In this document: piece after piece, positions 23,633-31,806 of the stretch
Position numbering within the stretch: position 1 is the stretch's first letter
How the letters are laid out: every line of letters starts with the position of its first letter
Origin: Ornithinimicrobium sediminis
Lineage (GTDB): Bacteria > Actinomycetota > Actinomycetes > Actinomycetales > Dermatophilaceae
Reading direction: 5' to 3'
NCBI RefSeq assembly: GCF_021272345.1
Contig: NZ_JAJSDQ010000001.1
Coordinates: 806,001-870,000 of the forward strand
DNA: 64,000 nt
The notes under the pieces: generated by a model
Database searches by the model: none
Told to the model about the DNA's origin: nothing
Seen by the model: only the letters and a program-made list of their open reading frames with translations
Made by a program: the position numbers and the translations under genes

Positions 23633-24471
23633 TGAGCTTCACCCAGCAGGAGCCCACCGTCCGCAGCCGCTGGTGGCTGTACGGGCTGCTCACCGCGGCC
23701 CTGGCTGCCGTCATGGCGCCGTTCATCTGGATGGTGCTGGGCAGCTTCAAGAGCAACGCCGAGCTGCGCCAGGCACCGCCCACCTGGTGGCCGGAGGAGG
23801 CGTCGTTCAACAACTACATCGAGCTCTTCAGCCGGCTCAACTTCGGACAGTTCTTCTTCAACTCCACCGCCGTGGCCGTGGTGGTGACGGCCGGCAACCT
23901 CATCTTCTGCTCCATGGTCGGCTACGCCCTCGCGATGCTGGACTTCCGCGGCAAGAACGTGCTCTTCGCGCTGATCATGGGCACGCTCATGATCCCCGGC
24001 GTGGTCACCTTCGTGCCGTTGTTCGTGCTCGTCGCCAACGCCGGGCTGGTCAACACGCTGCCCGGGCTCATGCTGCCGTTCCTGGTCGCCCCGTTCGGGG
24101 TCTTCCTGATGCGGCAGTTCATGATCGGCCTGCCGAAGGACCTGCTCGACGCCGCGCGGGTGGACGGCGCCGGCGAGCTCCGCATCTTCTTCCGGGTGTT
24201 CCTGCCGCTGTGCGGGCCCGCCCTGGCCACCCTCGGCATCCTCACCTTCCTCGGCAGCTGGAACAACTTCCTGTGGCCCCTGGTGGTGGCCCAGACCGAG
24301 GACACCTACACCCTGCCGGTGGCGCTCGCGCTCTACTCCACCGGGCAGAACGCCACCCAGTACGGCCTGCTCCTGGCGGGCGCCACAACCGTGGTGCTGC
24401 CGGTGCTGCTCGTCTTCATGGTCTTCCAGCGCCGCTTCATCCAGGGCATCGCAACGACCGGCATGAAGTGA
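23632..24471 (+). CDS. ABC sugar permease 2 (MalG type)
   Basis: A 279-residue protein with six membrane helices and the EAA loop DAARVDGAGELRIFFRVFLP (about residues 173-192). The final helix region NATQYGLLLAGATTVVLPVLLVFMVFQRRFIQGI is typical of MalG-like partners. Pairs with permease 1. Its stop codon lies inside a 12-bp direct repeat. Confidence 0.92.
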   Translation: MSFTQQEPTVRSRWWLYGLLTAALAAVMAPFIWMVLGSFKSNAELRQAPPTWWPEEASFNNYIELFSRLNFGQFFFNSTAVAVVVTAGNLIFCSMVGYALAMLDFRGKNVLFALIMGTLMIPGVVTFVPLFVLVANAGLVNTLPGLMLPFLVAPFGVFLMRQFMIGLPKDLLDAARVDGAGELRIFFRVFLPLCGPALATLGILTFLGSWNNFLWPLVVAQTEDTYTLPVALALYSTGQNATQYGLLLAGATTVVLPVLLVFMVFQRRFIQGIATTGMK

Positions 24472-24491
24472 CATCCGCCTGAAGTGACATC
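24464..24491 (+). repeat. direct repeat spanning the permease stop codon
   Basis: TGAAGTGACATC occurs at 24464-24475 and again at 24480-24491 (period 16). The first copy contains the last Lys codon and stop of permease 2. It looks like a small duplication in the 38-bp gap before the glucanase gene; an operator function is possible but unsupported. Confidence 0.7.
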
Positions 24492-24509
24492 ACACGACAA
24501 GGACATCTC

Positions 24510-26117
24510 ATGACCCCACGACGCACACCTCTCTCCCGCCGCTCGGTGCTCACCGGCGGTCTGGCCGGCGCGCTCGGCGTCGCCATCGCGGGCCCGGCCC
24601 TCGGCCAAGACAACGGCCGCGGCGTCGGCCCGCGCAGGCCAGGCACGCTCCCTGCGGGCGTGGACCGCGACACCCTCCTGCGCTGGGCCGAGGACACCTG
24701 GCAGTCGCTGGTGGCCATGACGCCCGAGGACACCGGGCTGCCGGCCGACAACATCACCGGTGACCTGGGCACCCTCAGCGGCTACACCTCCCCGACCAAC
24801 ATCGGCGGCTACCTCTGGTCGGCCATCGTGGCCCGCGAGCTGCGCCTGATCACCCCCGGGGAGGCGCAGCGCCGGATCACCCGGACGCTGCAGACGCTCG
24901 AGACGATGGAGCACCACGAGCCGAGCGGGATGTACGCCAACTGGTACGACGAGGCCACGGGTGAGCTGCTGCGCGAGTTCCCCGGCTCCGGCGAGCCGAT
25001 CGCTCCCTTCATCTCCAGCGTGGACAACGGCTGGCTCGGTGCTGCCCTGTGGGTGGTCAGGAACTCTGTGCCCAGCGCGTCGAAGAGGGCAGGAGCGCTG
25101 TTCGACCGGATGCGGTGGGACGCGTTCTACAACCCGGGCGACGCCCCGGACCATCCCTCCGTCCGGCCCGGCGGGCTGATGCACGGCGGCTTCTTCCTCG
25201 ACGACCACGACCGTCCGGGCGGCGTCTACCTCGGCTCGCACATCGACGCCCCCGACGTCTGGCTGACCACCCACCACTACGACACGATCGTCTCCGAGAG
25301 CCGCATCGCGTCATACCTGGGCATCATGACCGGCCAGGTGCCTCCTGAGCACTACTTCGCCGCCTGGCGCACGTTCCCGGCCACCTGCGACTGGAGCTGG
25401 CACGAGATGCAGCCGGTCGGCGAGACCCGCACCTACCTCGGCATCGAGGTCTACGAGGGCGCCTACACCTACCGCGGCATGCGGATCGTCCCGGGCTGGG
25501 GCGGGTCGATGTTCGAGGAGCTCATGCCCAACGTCTTCGTGCCGGAGGAGGTATGGGGTCCGAACTCGTGGGGGGAGAACCACCCGCTGCACGTGCGCGC
25601 CCAGATCGAGCACGGGCTCGACGACGCGGAGTACGGCTACTGGGGCTTCTCCCCGGCCAGCGACCCGTTCGACGCCTACCGGGAGTACGGCGTGGACCTG
25701 CTGGGGATGAACCCCGACGGCTACCACTCGGACCGGGAGGGGACCAACCCCGACGTCGGCTTCGGCGAGTGCCGCGAGGCGACGAACCCGGACCCGGAGT
25801 TCGGCGACGGCGTGGTGACGCCGCACGCTGCCTTCCTGGCGATGATGTACGACCCTGCCGCGGCCTACGACAACCTCACCCGCATCGAGGACGACCTGGG
25901 TGCCTACGGCCCCGGCGGCTTCTACGACGCGGTCGCGGTCATCTCCAACACCCAGGCCCAGCGCTACCTGTCCCTGGACCAGGCGATGATCATGGGCAGC
26001 CTCGGCAACGTCCTGGCCGACGACGTGCTGCAACGGGCGTTCAGCACACCACAGGTCGAGGCCGCGCTGCGTCCGGTCATCGGCATGGAGGAGTTCGGCG
26101 CCGGGACCGGCACGTGA
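24510..26117 (+). CDS. exported GH144-like glucanase (glycoamylase-domain protein)
   Basis: A 535-residue protein. The N-terminus SRRSVLTGGLAGALGVAIAG is a twin-arginine export signal, with a signal-peptidase site near ALGQ. The body carries the hallmarks of the PF10091/GH144 group: SSVDNGWLGAALWVVRN, GGSMFEELMPNVFVPEEVW, WGFSPASDP, GPGGFYDAV and RYLSLDQAMIMGSLGNVL. Characterised GH144 enzymes are endo-beta-1,2-glucanases releasing sophoro-oligosaccharides. Operon position between sugar permeases and a GH3 enzyme fits extracellular cutting before import. Substrate assignment to beta-1,2-glucan is an inference from the family. Confidence 0.8.
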   Translation: MTPRRTPLSRRSVLTGGLAGALGVAIAGPALGQDNGRGVGPRRPGTLPAGVDRDTLLRWAEDTWQSLVAMTPEDTGLPADNITGDLGTLSGYTSPTNIGGYLWSAIVARELRLITPGEAQRRITRTLQTLETMEHHEPSGMYANWYDEATGELLREFPGSGEPIAPFISSVDNGWLGAALWVVRNSVPSASKRAGALFDRMRWDAFYNPGDAPDHPSVRPGGLMHGGFFLDDHDRPGGVYLGSHIDAPDVWLTTHHYDTIVSESRIASYLGIMTGQVPPEHYFAAWRTFPATCDWSWHEMQPVGETRTYLGIEVYEGAYTYRGMRIVPGWGGSMFEELMPNVFVPEEVWGPNSWGENHPLHVRAQIEHGLDDAEYGYWGFSPASDPFDAYREYGVDLLGMNPDGYHSDREGTNPDVGFGECREATNPDPEFGDGVVTPHAAFLAMMYDPAAAYDNLTRIEDDLGAYGPGGFYDAVAVISNTQAQRYLSLDQAMIMGSLGNVLADDVLQRAFSTPQVEAALRPVIGMEEFGAGTGT

Positions 26118-27955
26118 CCGCGCTCGACTCGGACCGGCTGACCGGCCCCGACGGGATGACCTTCCGCGACCTCAACGGCAACGGGGTCCTGGACCCCTAC
26201 GAGGACCCGCGGCGCTCGGTGGCCGAGCGGGTCGAGGACCTGCTCGGCCGGCTGTCCCTGCCCGAGAAGGCCGGCCTGATGTTCCACACGGTCATCGAGG
26301 CGGGCACGGACGGCAAGGTGCTCGAGCGTCCGGGCAAGATCAGCAAGTCACCCACCTCCGACGTGGTGCTCGGCAAGCACCTGTCCCACTTCAACGTGCA
26401 CGAGCTCGGCTCGGCGCGGATGGCGGCGCGCTGGTACAACGACCTGCAGTGGCTCGCCACCCGCACGCCGCACGGCATACCTGTCACGATCTCGACCGAC
26501 CCACGCCACGGGTTCGTCGAGAACGCCGGGGTGTCGTTCTCGGCAGGCTCCTTCTCGCAGTGGCCGGAGCCGCTGGGCCTCGCAGCCCTGCGCGACCCCG
26601 AGCTGGTGCGGAGGTTCGCCGACATCGCGCGTCAGGAGTACGTCGCGGTCGGTATCCGCGCGGCCCTGCACCCCACGCTCGACCTGGCCACCGAGCCGCG
26701 GTGGGCACGGCAGGCGGGCACGTTCGGGCACGACCCGAAGCTCGTCACCGAGCTCGGCGTGGCCTACCTCCTGGGGTTCCAGGGTGCGCAGCTCGGGCCC
26801 GACAGCGTCGCCTGCACCAGCAAGCACTTCCCGGGTGGCGGCTCGCAGAAGGACGGGGAGGACGCGCACTTCCCCTACGGCCGGGAGCAGGTCTACCCGG
26901 CAGGGCGTTTCGAGGACCACCTGGCGCCTTTCCCTGCCGTGGTCGAGGCGGGCACGTCGGCCGTCATGCCCTACTACTCGATGCCCGTCGGGCTGGTCGT
27001 CGACGGGGAGCCGGTCGAGGAGGTCGGCTTCGGCTACAACAAGCAGGTGGTCACGGGGCTGCTCCGCGGCACCCTCGGGTTCGACGGCGTCGTCCTGACC
27101 GACTGGGAGCTGATCATGGACAACCATGTCGGCGACCAGGTGCTGCCCGCCCGCGCGTGGGGGGTGGAGCACCTCGACGCGCACGCGCGGATGGAGCTCA
27201 TCCTGGCCGCGGGTGCCGACCAGTTCGGCGGTGAGGAGTGCGTCGACGTCCTCGTCGACCTGGTCACCCACGGCCGGGTCAGCGAGGCGCGGGTCGACGA
27301 GTCGGTGCGGCGTCTGCTGGAGGTGAAGTTCCGGCTCGGCCTGTTCGACGACCCCTACGTCGACGAGGACGTCGCCGAGGCCACCATCGGCCGCCCCGAC
27401 TTCGTGGCCGAGGGGCACCGGGCCCAGGCCGCCTCGGTCACCGTCCTGCACCGCGAGGACGGCATGCTGCCGCTCCGTCCGGGGGCACGTGTCTACGCCG
27501 AGGGGGTGCCGGCTGAGGCGCTCGCGGAGCTGGGAGAGGTCGTCGACTCCCCTGAGGACGCGCAGGTCGCCCTGGTGCGTCTGGGTGCGCCCTTCGAGCC
27601 GCGCTCCGACCTGTTCCTCGAGGCGTGGTTCCACCAGGGCTCCCTGGACTTCCCGCCGGGGCTGGTGCACCGGCTGCGCAGGATCGCAGACCACTGCCCG
27701 CTGGTGGTCGACGTCAGCCTCGACAGGCCTGCCGTGCTGACGCCGCTGCTGGAGTTCGCCTCCGTGGTCGTCGGCAGCTACGGCACGAGCGCTCCGGCAC
27801 TGGTGGACGCGCTCACCGGTCGCATCGCACCGGTGGGCGTCCTGCCCTTCGACCTCCCGCGGTCGATGCAGGACGTGCGCGACCATCCGGAGGACCAGCC
27901 AGGTTTCGACGACCCGCTCTTCGCGTGCGGCTTCGGGCTGGGACTGCCGTCGTGA
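26114..27955 (+). CDS. GH3 beta-glucosidase
   Basis: A 613-residue protein starting at GTG 26114, overlapping the glucanase stop (GTGA). GH3 N-terminal barrel: SVAERVEDLLGRLSLPEKAG, then CTSKHFPGGGSQKDGEDAHF (Lys-His pair) and the nucleophile Asp330 in GVVLTDWELI. The second domain follows (QAASVTVLHREDGMLPLRPG), and the C-terminal part (VGVLPFDLPRSMQDV) closes the pocket. No signal peptide, so it acts inside the cell. In beta-1,2-glucan operons a GH3 enzyme hydrolyses imported sophoro-oligosaccharides to glucose; by context that is the likely job here. Confidence 0.9.
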   Translation: MTALDSDRLTGPDGMTFRDLNGNGVLDPYEDPRRSVAERVEDLLGRLSLPEKAGLMFHTVIEAGTDGKVLERPGKISKSPTSDVVLGKHLSHFNVHELGSARMAARWYNDLQWLATRTPHGIPVTISTDPRHGFVENAGVSFSAGSFSQWPEPLGLAALRDPELVRRFADIARQEYVAVGIRAALHPTLDLATEPRWARQAGTFGHDPKLVTELGVAYLLGFQGAQLGPDSVACTSKHFPGGGSQKDGEDAHFPYGREQVYPAGRFEDHLAPFPAVVEAGTSAVMPYYSMPVGLVVDGEPVEEVGFGYNKQVVTGLLRGTLGFDGVVLTDWELIMDNHVGDQVLPARAWGVEHLDAHARMELILAAGADQFGGEECVDVLVDLVTHGRVSEARVDESVRRLLEVKFRLGLFDDPYVDEDVAEATIGRPDFVAEGHRAQAASVTVLHREDGMLPLRPGARVYAEGVPAEALAELGEVVDSPEDAQVALVRLGAPFEPRSDLFLEAWFHQGSLDFPPGLVHRLRRIADHCPLVVDVSLDRPAVLTPLLEFASVVVGSYGTSAPALVDALTGRIAPVGVLPFDLPRSMQDVRDHPEDQPGFDDPLFACGFGLGLPS

Positions 27956-28029
27956 CGACACATCGGCACACCCAGGGCCCCTCCTGTCGCGGCCATGGGT
28001 CGGCCGCGTCCGGCACCCGGGCGTCACCG

Positions 28030-30714
28030 TCAGAAGGGCGGCTCGTCGGGCCACGTCGACAGGCCGGCCTCCGCGGGAGGGTCCGCCCATCCGCCACGCT
28101 GAGCGGTGTGGGTGTCCTGCGAGCCGGCTGCCGCCTCGCGCACCGATGGGGTGGGCTGCACGGCTGACGGGGGCTGCTCCTGCGCGGCTGGCGCGGGCTG
28201 CTCCGGCCGCAGCAGCTGGTCAGGCGTGGGCTGGCCCGTAGGCGGCCCCTGACGTCGCCGGCCACCGCTGCGATGGAAGACCGCCAGCGGCGGGTCGTAC
28301 CCTTTGACCCAGGCGCCGTCGTCGTAGTCGTCAAGCCCCTCGAGCCACCGGTTCTGTCCGTCCCGGGTGCACAACGCGGCGTAGACGAGACGGTCTCGCA
28401 GGTCGGGATCAGTCACCACGGCTGGGTCGACTGCTGTCCCCGGGTGGTCCGCCGTCCCTGGGTGATCCGCTGTGCCCGTGCGGCCGGCCGCCCCCAGGGC
28501 GTTCACGGCCGGTTCGTTCGCGGTGCGCTCGTTGGAACCTGCGAGGAGCCCGGCAGTCTCTGTGCTCGATCCGTGCTGTGGGCTGGGACCGTACTGCCGG
28601 TAGTCGTGGCTTCGTGTCCTGTAGACGCGACCGAAGAGGGTGGCCCAGGTCACGTCCCGGGTGTCGCCCATGAACGACGACCACAGGCGCTCGGTCTTGA
28701 GCTGATGATGGCGCGGATGCTTGAGGTTGAGGTTCGTCTCCGACGTGACACCTCCACTGCCGTAGGGCTCTTCGTGGTCGAGCTCGCACCGGTGCGCCGG
28801 AGTGAGGCACCCGGGAGCTCGGCAGAACCGGTCGACCGCCCGCACCTGGCGCACCATCTCGGCGTCGGGTCGGTATGAGGTGACCGAACGCTCGACGAGC
28901 CGACCGTCGGCCGGGTCCATCACCAGGCGGTGCAGTGTGCTGCCCGGCGAAAGCACGATCTCGCGGGCATGCTCGGACGTGATGAACCCGTGCCCTGGGA
29001 TCTCCGCCACGGCCCCACGCCGTCGACCGGACGGGGTGATGGCCGCACCCTGATGCGCTACGGCAGCTTCTTCGCGTGAGACTTCGGGTGGGGAGGTGCT
29101 GCCCCTCGGCGTGCCAGGAGTGTCCCCAGAGGCGCCGGATGGAGGACAGCCGCACGAGCCGCAGCCTCCTCCGGGCGACGAGCCGGTCAGTGCGCTGAGA
29201 GGCACGATGACCTCGACGGTGGCCTTGGGCTGGCCCGTGATGATCCGCCACACCTCCTCCGAGGTGTCGATGAGCGGCTCGGTGGGGTCGACCGGGGTCG
29301 GCTGCCCCGACGCGGATGGCCGACCCGAGGCGGACGGATACTCTGATGCAGATGGCCGACCCGAGGCCGACGGATGCTCTGAGGCAGATGGCCGACCTGC
29401 GGCGGACCGCACACCCGAGAAGGGGGACGGCTCGCGGCGGTCATGCGAGTCCGGGTGGCCGGCTGCTGCAGGCTCACCGTGCTGATGCAGCGGCACGCTC
29501 GGGAGGGGCAGGACGCCGTTGACCAACAGCGCAAGGGTGGTGTCGGAGCGGATGTGGCCAAGGGGTCGTTCGTCACCGGCCTTGCGGGCCTTGCGGGAGA
29601 TCGACTCGATCCGTTCCATCGCCGCGACCACGCTCGCCGTCGGTCCGGTGACCGAGATCTGGCTCAACCCGTCGTCGCAGATCTCGGCCTGCACGTTGCG
29701 CGTCCGCAGCGCCTCCCGGCGTCGCTCCCGGGCGGCCTTGGCATCCTCCCCCTCGACGCGACGGACCTCCCGGTCGAGCCTGCGGCGGAACTCTGTGCGT
29801 GTCTCGCGACGCCCCGAGCAGTCGCCCTCCGCGGCGTCCTCGGGACCTGCACGGTCCAGCAGCGGTCGGAACACCGCGTCACCGACGTCACCGGCCTGCT
29901 CGTAGGGCATGCGCCGGCAGCTCTGCCAGAAGTCGGCGACGCCCCGCCAGTCCGTGGCACCGGTGGCCAGCGCCGCATCCGCCACGGCGACCGCGGCCCG
30001 AGGCGCCAGGGCGAAGCCGACCCGCGTGTGCGACGACATCACCCCGTCACCGGTCACGACGGCCAGCTGCTGGGCCACGGCCGACTTGGTCCTCTTGACC
30101 CACTGCTGCCGCTCGGTGCCGGAGAGCTCAGCCGGCGAGGCGACCTGCTTGGCGCCCAGCAGCTCGCGCCCCGTGCGGTCGGCCAGGCTGCGGGTCGCAC
30201 CCACGAGCACTCCGTCGACGAAGCCCCGCACACCGGCAGCAGCCTGCGCCGCATCGAGCAGCTGGTCGCTGCTGATCGCCTCGTCCTCGGCGACCAGCCC
30301 GTCGGGGGACGACCCGTGGGCGGCGGCACACCGCAGGACGGCCATGATCTGCGGCGCGACCCCGTCGGGCAAGGGCAGCTGAGCCAGTCCGTGCTCGACC
30401 TTCGCCAGCGCCTGCCGGTCGGCGGCCTCCAGCGAGATGGCGATCAGGTCGTCGGCCGTCAGGTGCGGATGGTCCCAGTCCCCCGCCCAGTAGTCGGAAG
30501 CCCAGACCTCCTCCACGTCACCGCCGGCCCGTCGGTCTTCCACGTCACGGCCCGTCCACTCACCGGCGTCCGCCGGAGAGGCCACTGACCTGTCGGTGCA
30601 CCGAGTGCCCGTCGTGGCCGTACGGGTGTTCGTCCTCATCGTCTCTGTCGTCGTCTCTGCAGTGCTCCCGGTGGTCGCCTTGGTCACGCCGTCGGTCGTC
30701 ATGGTCGTCGACAT
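28030..30714 (-). CDS. DUF222 (13E12-type) HNH endonuclease
   Basis: An 894-residue protein. ATG 30714 has GGGGAGGCGCC directly upstream. The N-terminal third is the helical DUF222 domain (about residues 90-330). A Pro/Ser/Ala-rich linker with repeats covers about 435-470. The HNH nuclease motif is near residues 629-675: CRAPGC, CELDHEEPYGSGG, NLNLKHPRHHQLKT. The C-terminal 150 residues are low-complexity. Proteins of this family occur in many copies in actinobacteria and are suspected mobile or SOS-linked nucleases; the target is unknown. An SOS-like box lies about 50 bp upstream. The gene is about twice the usual length because of the linkers. Confidence 0.9.
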   Translation of the reverse strand: MSTTMTTDGVTKATTGSTAETTTETMRTNTRTATTGTRCTDRSVASPADAGEWTGRDVEDRRAGGDVEEVWASDYWAGDWDHPHLTADDLIAISLEAADRQALAKVEHGLAQLPLPDGVAPQIMAVLRCAAAHGSSPDGLVAEDEAISSDQLLDAAQAAAGVRGFVDGVLVGATRSLADRTGRELLGAKQVASPAELSGTERQQWVKRTKSAVAQQLAVVTGDGVMSSHTRVGFALAPRAAVAVADAALATGATDWRGVADFWQSCRRMPYEQAGDVGDAVFRPLLDRAGPEDAAEGDCSGRRETRTEFRRRLDREVRRVEGEDAKAARERRREALRTRNVQAEICDDGLSQISVTGPTASVVAAMERIESISRKARKAGDERPLGHIRSDTTLALLVNGVLPLPSVPLHQHGEPAAAGHPDSHDRREPSPFSGVRSAAGRPSASEHPSASGRPSASEYPSASGRPSASGQPTPVDPTEPLIDTSEEVWRIITGQPKATVEVIVPLSALTGSSPGGGCGSCGCPPSGASGDTPGTPRGSTSPPEVSREEAAVAHQGAAITPSGRRRGAVAEIPGHGFITSEHAREIVLSPGSTLHRLVMDPADGRLVERSVTSYRPDAEMVRQVRAVDRFCRAPGCLTPAHRCELDHEEPYGSGGVTSETNLNLKHPRHHQLKTERLWSSFMGDTRDVTWATLFGRVYRTRSHDYRQYGPSPQHGSSTETAGLLAGSNERTANEPAVNALGAAGRTGTADHPGTADHPGTAVDPAVVTDPDLRDRLVYAALCTRDGQNRWLEGLDDYDDGAWVKGYDPPLAVFHRSGGRRRQGPPTGQPTPDQLLRPEQPAPAAQEQPPSAVQPTPSVREAAAGSQDTHTAQRGGWADPPAEAGLSTWPDEPPF
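29312..29400 (-). repeat. in-frame 36-bp tandem repeat in the HNH gene linker
   Basis: Two nearly identical 36-bp units (29312-29347 and 29348-29383) and a partial third encode a 12-residue Ser-Ala-Ser/Gly-Arg-Pro pattern in the linker between DUF222 and HNH. Unit length is a multiple of three, so copy-number change would keep the frame. Confidence 0.85.
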
Positions 30715-30763
30715 GGCGCCTCCCCTCGGCATCTCCCCGGCGGCCTTCGCCGTGACCCCATGT

Positions 30764-30779
30764 TAGTACATATGTTCGA
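30764..30779 (-). promoter_or_regulatory. candidate LexA (SOS) box upstream of the HNH gene
   Basis: On the minus strand TCGAACATATGTACTA matches the actinobacterial LexA consensus TCGAAC-N4-GTTCGA at the whole left half and 4 of 6 positions of the right half. It lies 50 bp before the HNH start, in the promoter region. Confidence 0.6.
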
Positions 30780-30803
30780 ACCCCACAAGCCCCCCGTCAC
30801 ACC

Positions 30804-31805
30804 TCACCTCGGCACCACCGCCAGCCCGGTGCCGTAGACCTTCAACCGCACCCGCGCCCCCGGCTCCAGCCTCGCCGACTGCGCCGCCAGGGCCTCCAGG
30901 GGTCCGACCCCCTCGACGTCCAGCTCCAGCCGCACCGCGTCCGTCACGGCCACAGCGTCGCGCACCGTGCCGGCCAGGGGCCCGTCGTCGGTCACCCAGA
31001 CGGCCGAGCGCCGCACCGCGACAGCACACCCCTCCACGCCGTCGGCCTCGCGGCCCCCGGCCTCCAGCAGACGCCGCGCCGGCTCCCCCGTGACGACATG
31101 GTGGAACCCCAGGAACCGTGCGGTGCGCTCGTCGGCCGGCTCACGCCATACCTGCAGGGTCGGCCCCTGCTGGACCAGGCGACCGTCGAACATCACCCCC
31201 ATCCGGTCGGCGACGGTGAACGCCTCGTCGTGGTCGTGCGTGACCAGCAGCGCCGTGGTGCCGGTGCGCACGAGGATGTCGCGCAGGTCTCCCGCGAGGC
31301 GCTCGCGCAGCGACCGGTCGAGAGCCGACAGCGGCTCGTCGAGCAGCAGCACCCGTGGCTCGGCCGCGAGGGCCCGGGCCAGGGCCACCCGCTGCTGCTC
31401 CCCACCGGAGAGGGTGCCCGGACGGCGGTCACCGTATGCCGGCAGCCCGACAAGCTCGAGCAGCTCGGCCACCCGGGCGCGCACCTTCGCCGCCGGCATC
31501 CGGCGCAGCCGGAGCGCGTAGCCCACGTTCTCGGCGACGCTCTGCTGGGCGAAGAGCTGCCCGTCCTGGAACATCAGCGCGAAGCCGCGCCGGTGCGTCG
31601 GCACGTCGGCCAGGTCGCGCCCCTCCAGGAGGACCGACCCGGAGGCGAGCTCCTCCAGGCCCGCGACGGCCCGCAGCAGCGTGGACTTGCCGCACCCCGA
31701 CGGCCCGAGCACCGCGAGCACCTCGCCGCGGGCCAGCTCGAAGGACACGTCGTCGACCGCGACCGTGTCGCCGAAGCGCACCGAGACACCCTCGACCGTC
31801 AGCAC
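30804..31805 (-). CDS. thiQ: thiamine ABC transporter ATPase
   Basis: A 333-residue ABC ATPase. Walker A: GPSGCGKSTLL (about 35-45); Q-loop FQDGQLF; signature LSGGEQQRVALARAL; Walker B VLLLDEPLSALD; switch His VTHDHDEAF. A C-terminal TOBE-like extension of about 100 residues makes it longer than enterobacterial ThiQ. It is the last gene of the thiB-thiP-thiQ operon, 1 nt after thiP. The TPP riboswitch at the operon head supports thiamine rather than iron, which related ATPases serve. Confidence 0.85.
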   Translation of the reverse strand: MLTVEGVSVRFGDTVAVDDVSFELARGEVLAVLGPSGCGKSTLLRAVAGLEELASGSVLLEGRDLADVPTHRRGFALMFQDGQLFAQQSVAENVGYALRLRRMPAAKVRARVAELLELVGLPAYGDRRPGTLSGGEQQRVALARALAAEPRVLLLDEPLSALDRSLRERLAGDLRDILVRTGTTALLVTHDHDEAFTVADRMGVMFDGRLVQQGPTLQVWREPADERTARFLGFHHVVTGEPARRLLEAGGREADGVEGCAVAVRRSAVWVTDDGPLAGTVRDAVAVTDAVRLELDVEGVGPLEALAAQSARLEPGARVRLKVYGTGLAVVPR

Positions 31806-31806
31806 C

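Noticed and set aside
29312-29400. Tandem repeats considered as a CRISPR array
   Set aside because: Units are directly adjacent without spacers, lie in frame in a coding linker, and no cas genes are present.
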